Below are positions 12,909 to 17,980 of a stretch of 17,980 nucleotides of DNA, one piece after another; position 1 is the stretch's first letter; each line of letters opens with the position of its first letter. The DNA is from an uncultured Clostridium sp. (lineage in GTDB: Bacteria; Bacillota_A; Clostridia; TANB77; CAG-508): assembly GCA_946491915.1 (NCBI GenBank), contig CAMLYR010000025.1, positions 1 to 17,980 of the forward strand, in the 5' to 3' direction. A model generated the notes under the pieces. It ran no database searches. It saw only the letters and a list, made by a program, of their open reading frames with translations, and was not told where the DNA came from. The position numbers and the translations under genes are program-made.

Positions 12909-14327
12909 ATGAAGACAGTAGCATTTATTACACTGGGATGTAAAGTGAATCAATATGAAACAAATGCCATGACACAACAATTTATAGAAAAAGGGTATGA
13001 AGTGGTAGACCATACTGAAAAAGCAGATATCTATATTGTCAATACTTGTACAGTAACAAATATGTCAGATAGAAAATCTAGACAAATGTTAAGAAGAGTA
13101 AAAGAATTAAATAAAGAGGCAATTGTCGTTGCTTGTGGTTGTTATGCACAAGTAGCAAAAGAAGAATTAGAAAAGATAGAAGAAATTAACTTGGTGTTAG
13201 GAAATAATGAAAAAAAAGATATTGTAGAATATGTTGAAACATACATGCATCATCAAACTTTAAATGAAAATAAAGAAGATACATTACATATAAAAGAGCA
13301 AAGTGAAAAAATAGAGGAAGATGTAAAAGTATCACAAAACAAAGAAATAACAGCAAATGCAGAAAAAAATAAAATAACAAAAAACAGAGTAGAAACACAA
13401 ATCGAAGATGTTATGAACCAAAAAGAGTTTGTGGAATTTGGAGACATCACCTTTACAGAAAAGACAAGAGCTGTTATCAAAATCCAAGATGGTTGTGACC
13501 GTTTTTGTTCTTATTGCATTATTCCTTATGCCCGAGGAAGAGTAAGAAGTAGAAAGCCAGAACATATCTTATCTGAAATTCAAAAAATTGCCCAAGAAGG
13601 CATAAAAGAAGTCGTTATAACTGGAATTCATATTGCCTCATATGGAAAAGATTTTAAGCAGGAATATCGATTAATTAATTTATTGGAAGAAATGAATGAA
13701 ATAGAGGGAATTGAAAGAATCAGATTAGGATCAATAGAGCCTTTGTTAATCACACCAGAATTTGTGAGTAGATTAGAAAAACTAGAAAAAGTGTGTCATC
13801 AATTTCATTTATCATTACAAAGTGGTTGTGATGAAACATTAAAAAGAATGAATAGAAGGTATACAACAGAACAATTCAAAGAGATAACAAAGTTATTAAG
13901 AAAAACTTTTGAAGATGCCATATTAACAACAGATATTATTGTTGGTTTTCCAGGAGAAAGTGAAGAAGAATTTGAAAAAACATACGAATTTTTAAAGAAA
14001 ATCAAATTTTATAAAATGCATGTATTTAAATATTCTCAAAGAAAAGGAACCAAAGCAGCAGTGATGCCAAATCAAATAGATGGAAATAAAAAAGAAGAAA
14101 GAAGTCGAAGATTAATAGAATTATCAAGTGAGAATGAAAAAGCATATAATCAGCAATATGTAGGAAAAGAAGTAGAAGTCCTTTTTGAAGAAGAAAAAAA
14201 TGGCATGTGGCAGGGACATACGAAAAATTACATATTAGCACATTACAAAACAGAGGAAAATATGGAGAATAAAATCATAAAATTAGAATGTAAAGGGGCA
14301 GAACAAGAATATATCCTTGTTCATTAA
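12909..14327 (+). CDS. mtaB: tRNA t6A37 methylthiotransferase MtaB
   Basis: The protein has 472 residues. It adds a methylthio group to t6A at position 37 of ANN-decoding tRNAs, giving ms2t6A. The N-terminal UPF0004 domain supplies cluster cysteines Cys11 (TLGCKVNQYE), Cys47 (NTCTVT) and Cys78 (ACGCYAQ). The radical-SAM site is CDRFCSYC (Cys196, Cys200, Cys203). LSLQSGCDETLKRMNRRYT, TTDIIVGFPGE and a C-terminal TRAM-type RNA-binding region follow. LGCKVNQYE and the overall pattern fit MtaB rather than MiaB. Residues about 115-175, between the first domain and the radical-SAM core, form a Lys/Glu/Asn-rich stretch that is longer than usual. The ATG is preceded by AAAGGA at twelve bases, a weak site. 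A damaged 31-nt repeat starts right after the stop. Confidence 0.94.
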   Translation: MKTVAFITLGCKVNQYETNAMTQQFIEKGYEVVDHTEKADIYIVNTCTVTNMSDRKSRQMLRRVKELNKEAIVVACGCYAQVAKEELEKIEEINLVLGNNEKKDIVEYVETYMHHQTLNENKEDTLHIKEQSEKIEEDVKVSQNKEITANAEKNKITKNRVETQIEDVMNQKEFVEFGDITFTEKTRAVIKIQDGCDRFCSYCIIPYARGRVRSRKPEHILSEIQKIAQEGIKEVVITGIHIASYGKDFKQEYRLINLLEEMNEIEGIERIRLGSIEPLLITPEFVSRLEKLEKVCHQFHLSLQSGCDETLKRMNRRYTTEQFKEITKLLRKTFEDAILTTDIIVGFPGESEEEFEKTYEFLKKIKFYKMHVFKYSQRKGTKAAVMPNQIDGNKKEERSRRLIELSSENEKAYNQQYVGKEVEVLFEEEKNGMWQGHTKNYILAHYKTEENMENKIIKLECKGAEQEYILVH

Positions 14328-14342
14328 TGTCCCCAATGGACC
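14328..14342. repeat. Probable remnant of the 31-nt palindromic element
   Basis: TGTCCCCAATGGACC starts directly after the mtaB stop. It carries the TGTCCC head and the CCCAATGG segment of the 31-nt family but lacks the middle, as if internally deleted. The short 42-base gap to radA holds little else apart from the radA ribosome binding site. Confidence 0.4.
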
Positions 14343-14369
14343 CAAATGAGAAAAGGAGAGAAAAGAAAA

Positions 14370-15734
14370 ATGGCAAAAAGTAAAACAATTTTTGTATGTA
14401 GTGAATGTGGTAATGAGTCTAGCAAATGGCTTGGAAAATGTCCTGCTTGCAATAGTTGGAATACGTTTTATGAACAAAAAGTAGTGGAAACAAAAGCAGG
14501 TGGACACAAAGATATAGCCAAAAGTGAAAATAAACCACAAAAATTAAATTCTTATGAGGCAAAAGAAACATTAAGAACTTCAACAGGTTTTGGAGAGTTA
14601 GATAGAGTATTAGGTGGTGGACTTGTAAAAGGTTCTCTTGTATTACTTGGAGGGGAACCTGGAATTGGAAAATCTACTTTAATTTTGCAAATATGTGATA
14701 AAGTAAAAGGTGAAGGAAAAGTTTTATATGTTTCAGGCGAAGAATCAGCAGAACAAATTAAAATGAGAGCAGATAGATTAGGGATTAATAATGATGATAT
14801 TTTATTTTTAGGAGAAACAGATATAGATGTGGTGAATCAAGCTATTATAGAAATTCATCCAAAACTTGTGATTATTGATTCCATTCAAACCATGTATTCA
14901 GAAGAGATTTCAGCAGCTGCTGGAAGTGTAAGCCAAGTAAGAGAGATTACTTCACAAGTGATGAGAGTTTGTAAATCCAGAGGTATTACAACAATTATCA
15001 TTGGGCATGTAACAAAAGAAGGAAATATTGCAGGTCCAAGAGTTTTAGAACATATGGTAGATACTGTGTTATATCTAGAAGGAGAAAGATATTTTTCATA
15101 TAGAGTATTAAGAGGTGTAAAAAATAGATTTGGTTCAACCAATGAAATTGGTATGTTTGAAATGAATGAAGAAGGTATGTGTGAAATTACGAATCCTTCA
15201 GATATTTTGATTTCAGAAAGAGAAGATAATCCAGCAGGTTCTTGTATTGTATCTAGCATAGAAGGAACAAGAGCAATTTTGATAGAATTACAAGCACTAA
15301 CCACACAAAGTATTTTCGGATTTCCAAAAAGAACAGCAAACGGAACAGATTATAATAGATTAGCGTTATTAATTGCTGTTTTAGAAAAAAGGGCAGGTAT
15401 CATGTTGGGAAGTCAAGATATTTATTTGAATTTAGTAGGAGGTATTCGAGTAAATGAACCATCTATTGACTTAGGTATGATGATGGCAGTGGTTTCAAGC
15501 TTCAAAAATGTACCAATTCCAAAAGACATGGTGATTATCGGAGAAGTTGGTTTAACAGGTGAAGTAAGAAGAATTAATTTGATTGACAAAAGGTTGAAAG
15601 AAGCAGAAAAATTGGGATTTAAAAGTTGTATTATTCCAGAATCTAACAAAAAAGACTTGAAAGAAACATATAAATTAGATATAATAGGTGTCAGCAATAT
15701 TAATGAAGCAATGAAAAAGATTGGATTAAAGTAG
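14370..15734 (+). CDS. radA: DNA repair protein RadA (Sms)
   Basis: The protein has 454 residues, the normal length. It has the C4 zinc finger CSEC...CPAC (Cys10, Cys13, Cys24, Cys27), the RecA-like ATPase with Walker A GEPGIGKST (95-103) and Walker B LVIIDS (166-171), the RadA signature KNRFG (251-255), and a C-terminal Lon-like domain (about 290-454). RadA drives branch migration in recombination and processes stalled forks. The frame opens eight codons earlier at 14346, but that ATG overlaps the AAAGGAGAG that serves the ATG at 14370, which gives the standard MAKSKTIFVCSECG start. It is followed after 53 bases by disA, the conserved Firmicute pairing; in B. subtilis RadA physically modulates DisA. 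Confidence 0.96.
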   Translation: MAKSKTIFVCSECGNESSKWLGKCPACNSWNTFYEQKVVETKAGGHKDIAKSENKPQKLNSYEAKETLRTSTGFGELDRVLGGGLVKGSLVLLGGEPGIGKSTLILQICDKVKGEGKVLYVSGEESAEQIKMRADRLGINNDDILFLGETDIDVVNQAIIEIHPKLVIIDSIQTMYSEEISAAAGSVSQVREITSQVMRVCKSRGITTIIIGHVTKEGNIAGPRVLEHMVDTVLYLEGERYFSYRVLRGVKNRFGSTNEIGMFEMNEEGMCEITNPSDILISEREDNPAGSCIVSSIEGTRAILIELQALTTQSIFGFPKRTANGTDYNRLALLIAVLEKRAGIMLGSQDIYLNLVGGIRVNEPSIDLGMMMAVVSSFKNVPIPKDMVIIGEVGLTGEVRRINLIDKRLKEAEKLGFKSCIIPESNKKDLKETYKLDIIGVSNINEAMKKIGLK

Positions 15735-15787
15735 TGTGCTGAATATTTAGATTTGAATAGCGATTTAAGTAAGAGAGGAGATTAATT

Positions 15788-16861
15788 TTGAAAAAGGTAA
15801 AAGAAGATAATATTACATCTGTTTTAAAATTAATAGCTCCAGGGACACCGATACGAGATGGCCTAGAAAATATATTAAGAGCAAAAACAGGTGCATTATT
15901 ATTAATTACAGATAATGGAGAAGTCTTAAAAGAAGTGGTTGATGGTGGTTTTGTTATTAATGAAGATTATACATCATCAAAATTATATGAATTAGCAAAA
16001 ATGGATGGAGCAATTGTATTAAGTGGAGATATGAAAAAAATCCTATATGCCAATGCACAATTAATTCCAGAACATGAAATTCAAACAACAGAAACAGGAA
16101 CAAGACACAGAACAGCAGAAAGAACAGCAAAACAAACAGGAGAATTAGTCATTAGTATCTCACAAAGAAGAAATATCATTACCGTTTTTAAAGGAAATGA
16201 TCGATATGTTTTAGAAGACACAGATGTTGTATTAAATAAGGCAAATCAAGCCATTCAAACACTAGAAAAATATAAAAAAGTATTTGATAATAAACTAAAC
16301 ATCTTGAATGAATATGAATTTAATGATATAGTAACATTGCAAAATGTTGTACTTGCCATTCAAAGAGCAGAAATGGTTATGCGAATTGTAGAAGAAATAC
16401 AAAGACAAATCTATGAGCTTGGAGATGACGGAAGACTAGTAAAAATGCAACTAGATGAATTAATTGGAGGACTTGAAAAAGAAGAAGCTCTCATTATAAA
16501 AGATTATGTTGTAAAAAAGAAAAAAACACCTGACAAAATTCTAGAAGAGCTAAAAGATTTAGAATATGAAGAACTGTTAAAAGAATCATCTATTGCAAAA
16601 TTATTAGGATATGAATATTTTGATAACTATGATGAGGTAGCTGTTTATCCAAAAGGATATCGAATTTTAAGTAAAGTACCAAGAATGCCAAACAACATTG
16701 TAGAAAATTTAGTAGACTCTTTCAAATCTTTTCAACATATATTGGCAGCAGACATTGAAAGCTTAGATGAAGTAGATGGTATAGGAGAAGTAAGAGCAAG
16801 AACAATAAAACAATCATTAAAAAGAATGCAAGAACAATTTGTCTTTGATAATATGCTATAG
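15788..16861 (+). CDS. disA: Diadenylate cyclase DisA, DNA integrity scanning protein
   Basis: The protein has 357 residues. It makes c-di-AMP from two ATP and lowers output on branched DNA. The DAC domain (about 1-150) carries DGA (73-75) and GTRHRTAER (RHR 106-108), the catalytic and ATP-binding signatures. A helical middle region (about 150-290) follows, then a C-terminal DNA-binding helix-hairpin-helix (about 315-357) with SLDEVDGIGEVRARTI. The start is TTG at 15788, supported by GAGGAG seven bases upstream and the standard MKKVKEDNITSVLKLIAPGTP opening pattern. No terminator is visible between radA and disA, so they are probably one transcript. Confidence 0.96.
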   Translation: MKKVKEDNITSVLKLIAPGTPIRDGLENILRAKTGALLLITDNGEVLKEVVDGGFVINEDYTSSKLYELAKMDGAIVLSGDMKKILYANAQLIPEHEIQTTETGTRHRTAERTAKQTGELVISISQRRNIITVFKGNDRYVLEDTDVVLNKANQAIQTLEKYKKVFDNKLNILNEYEFNDIVTLQNVVLAIQRAEMVMRIVEEIQRQIYELGDDGRLVKMQLDELIGGLEKEEALIIKDYVVKKKKTPDKILEELKDLEYEELLKESSIAKLLGYEYFDNYDEVAVYPKGYRILSKVPRMPNNIVENLVDSFKSFQHILAADIESLDEVDGIGEVRARTIKQSLKRMQEQFVFDNML

Positions 16862-16867
16862 AGGACG

Positions 16868-16901
16868 TGTCAAAATGGACATTTTTGGTTCAAAAGGGAC
16901 A
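16868..16901. repeat. Diverged TGTC...GACA element after disA
   Basis: A 34-base segment that starts TGTCAAAATGGACA and ends AAAGGGACA, seven bases after the disA stop. The ends and the position match the 31-nt family, but length and middle differ, so it is at best a diverged member. Confidence 0.3.
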
Positions 16902-16975
16902 GACCTGACAAATTTAAATGTATCATGAGGATTTTAAAAGATTCAGAAAAATAAAAGAAAGGAAAAGTGAAGTAA

Positions 16976-17770
16976 ATGGGAAAATTTAAAAATATTATAT
17001 GGATTGTAGCTTTAATTATTTTAATTGTTTTAATAGGAGTTATCGGTTATGGATATTATAGAAATGCTACAATGCAAGTTACAAGACCTGTTGCAACCAT
17101 GGAAGTTGAAAATTTTGGGACTATCAAATTTGAATTATATCCAGAATATGCACCAGAAACGGTAGCCAATTTCATAACATTGGCAAATAGAGGATTTTAT
17201 GACGGATTGACATTCCATAGAATTGTAAAAGACTTTATGATTCAAGGTGGAGATAAAAATGGAGATGGAACAGGAGTAGCAACAACAAGTGATTTAAGAG
17301 ATGATGGTGATGATACAGAATACACAATAAAAGGTGAATTCATAGCAAATGGTGTAGATAACAAGTTACAATTTGAAGAAGGTGTTGTCGCAATGGCAAG
17401 ATCTGATTACACCAGCTATTCTTCAACATTAACAGAGGAATCTTATAATTCAGGAAGTTCTCAATTCTTTATTATGACAGCAGAAAATACAGGATTAAAT
17501 GGTCAATATACATCTTTTGGTAAAGTAACAGAAGGTATGGATATTGTACATCAAATAGAAGCTGTTGAGGTAAAAGCAGCAGATGATGCAGAATCAACAG
17601 GAAATACAGAAGTAAGTACACCAGTAAATCCTCCAGTTATCACATCTATTAGAGTAGAAACAAATGGAATTGATTATGGATTACCAGAAACATTAACACC
17701 ATTTGATTATACATCATGGTTATATCAACAATATGGAATAGATCCAAGTAGTATGACTACAGCTGAATAA
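16976..17770 (+). CDS. Membrane-anchored cyclophilin-type peptidyl-prolyl isomerase
   Basis: The protein has 264 residues. One N-terminal membrane helix (about 7-27, no lipobox Cys) places the enzyme outside the membrane. The cyclophilin domain (about 40-200) has the core motifs: YPEYAPETVANF, FHRIVKDFMIQGGD with catalytic Arg82 plus Phe87 and Gln90, GVVAMAR, SQFFIMT (162-168) and FGKVTEGMDIV. It catalyses cis-trans isomerisation of X-Pro bonds, presumably in secreted or wall proteins. An Asp-rich insertion (LRDDGDDTEY, 107-116) and a 60-residue C-terminal extension follow no pattern I recognise. The ATG has AAAGGA twelve bases upstream, a weak site. No clear terminator or promoter is seen around it. 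Confidence 0.93.
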   Translation: MGKFKNIIWIVALIILIVLIGVIGYGYYRNATMQVTRPVATMEVENFGTIKFELYPEYAPETVANFITLANRGFYDGLTFHRIVKDFMIQGGDKNGDGTGVATTSDLRDDGDDTEYTIKGEFIANGVDNKLQFEEGVVAMARSDYTSYSSTLTEESYNSGSSQFFIMTAENTGLNGQYTSFGKVTEGMDIVHQIEAVEVKAADDAESTGNTEVSTPVNPPVITSIRVETNGIDYGLPETLTPFDYTSWLYQQYGIDPSSMTTAE

Positions 17771-17920
17771 GAATTCATATTTTGTAAATACTGATAATAG
17801 GAAAAGAAAAATGACAAAGAAAAAAATCCAATAGATACGTATTTACTAAGCAAAAAGCGAATTTTGATGAACGAAATGAAAATAAAAATGACAAAAAATA
17901 AAAGAAAATTTATAAAATAG

Positions 17921-17950
17921 TTGACAAAATGGGGTGAAATAGGTTAAAAT
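17921..17950 (+). promoter_or_regulatory. Strong promoter leading out of the window
   Basis: TTGACA (17921-17926), 18 bases, then TAAAAT (17945-17950). The following bases contain GTGC...GCAC (about 17959-17978), a possible first hairpin of a leader. The gene it serves is beyond the right edge. The rest of 17771-17920 shows no gene or clear terminator. Confidence 0.6.
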
Positions 17951-17980
17951 AAGAAATGTGCTAATCAAAAGGTGCACGTA

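Noticed and set aside
14885..15304. Minus-strand 139-aa ORF
   Set aside because: It is antisense to conserved radA codons, with low-complexity translation and no start signal.
1..17980. tRNA, rRNA or complete insertion sequence
   Set aside because: I saw no cloverleaf with a TTCRANNC arm, no rRNA-like GC-rich stretch and no transposase reading frame. This is by eye only.

Overview
The window is very AT-rich. Its genes have strong AGGAGG-type ribosome binding sites, frequent TTG/GTG starts and sigma-A-like promoters. It carries polA, maf, mreB, mtaB, radA-disA and a membrane cyclophilin. This points to a low-GC Bacillota chromosome, most likely an uncultured Clostridia-type (gut) lineage. TGG encodes Trp and TGA, TAA and TAG are all used as stops, so the standard bacterial code applies. 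All identifications are from reading motifs; no database search was possible.

Layout. Bases 1-1470 look accessory: the end of an unrecognised gene, a C-terminally short DUF1016/YhcG-type nuclease, and a tiny membrane ORF with an in-frame stop, closed by an 18-bp hairpin shared with the opposing gene. A PfkB-family sugar/nucleoside kinase (minus strand) and a large plus-strand gene diverge from back-to-back promoters around 2419-2496. The large gene (2538-4250) is the most unusual protein here: a peptide deformylase-like metal-site domain fused to a HAD phosphatase domain. A small unknown protein follows. Next come a polytopic GT-C glycosyltransferase-like protein and polA (proofreading motifs lost). 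They are separated by a tandem array of 31-nt palindromic units that supplies the glycosyltransferase's last codons and its stop.

Bases 9133-9442 hold a nested inverted-repeat element. A membrane-anchored lytic transglycosylase, a frameshifted maf and an mreB follow. The mreB upstream region has three TGTAAH repeats at 11-nt spacing, matching the WalR box. mreB ends at a bidirectional terminator facing an orphan minus-strand gene (12132-12593) that looks less AT-rich than its surroundings. The 315 bases 12594-12908 hold no substantial gene. They contain a minus promoter with a 14-bp palindrome, a plus promoter, a 20-bp stem-loop and a very short leader ORF. The last part is mtaB, radA, disA and a membrane-anchored cyclophilin, ending in an intergenic stretch with a good promoter at the right edge.

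How it fits together. Most genes from 4871 on are housekeeping: replication and repair (polA, radA, disA with c-di-AMP signalling), cell wall and shape (lytic transglycosylase, mreB, maf), tRNA modification (mtaB) and extracytoplasmic folding (cyclophilin). The recurrent theme is a family of 31-nt elements bounded by TGTC...GACA. They sit at the 3' ends of genes, at least seven full or near-full copies plus two likely remnants. Candidates for something undescribed are this element family and the deformylase-HAD fusion.
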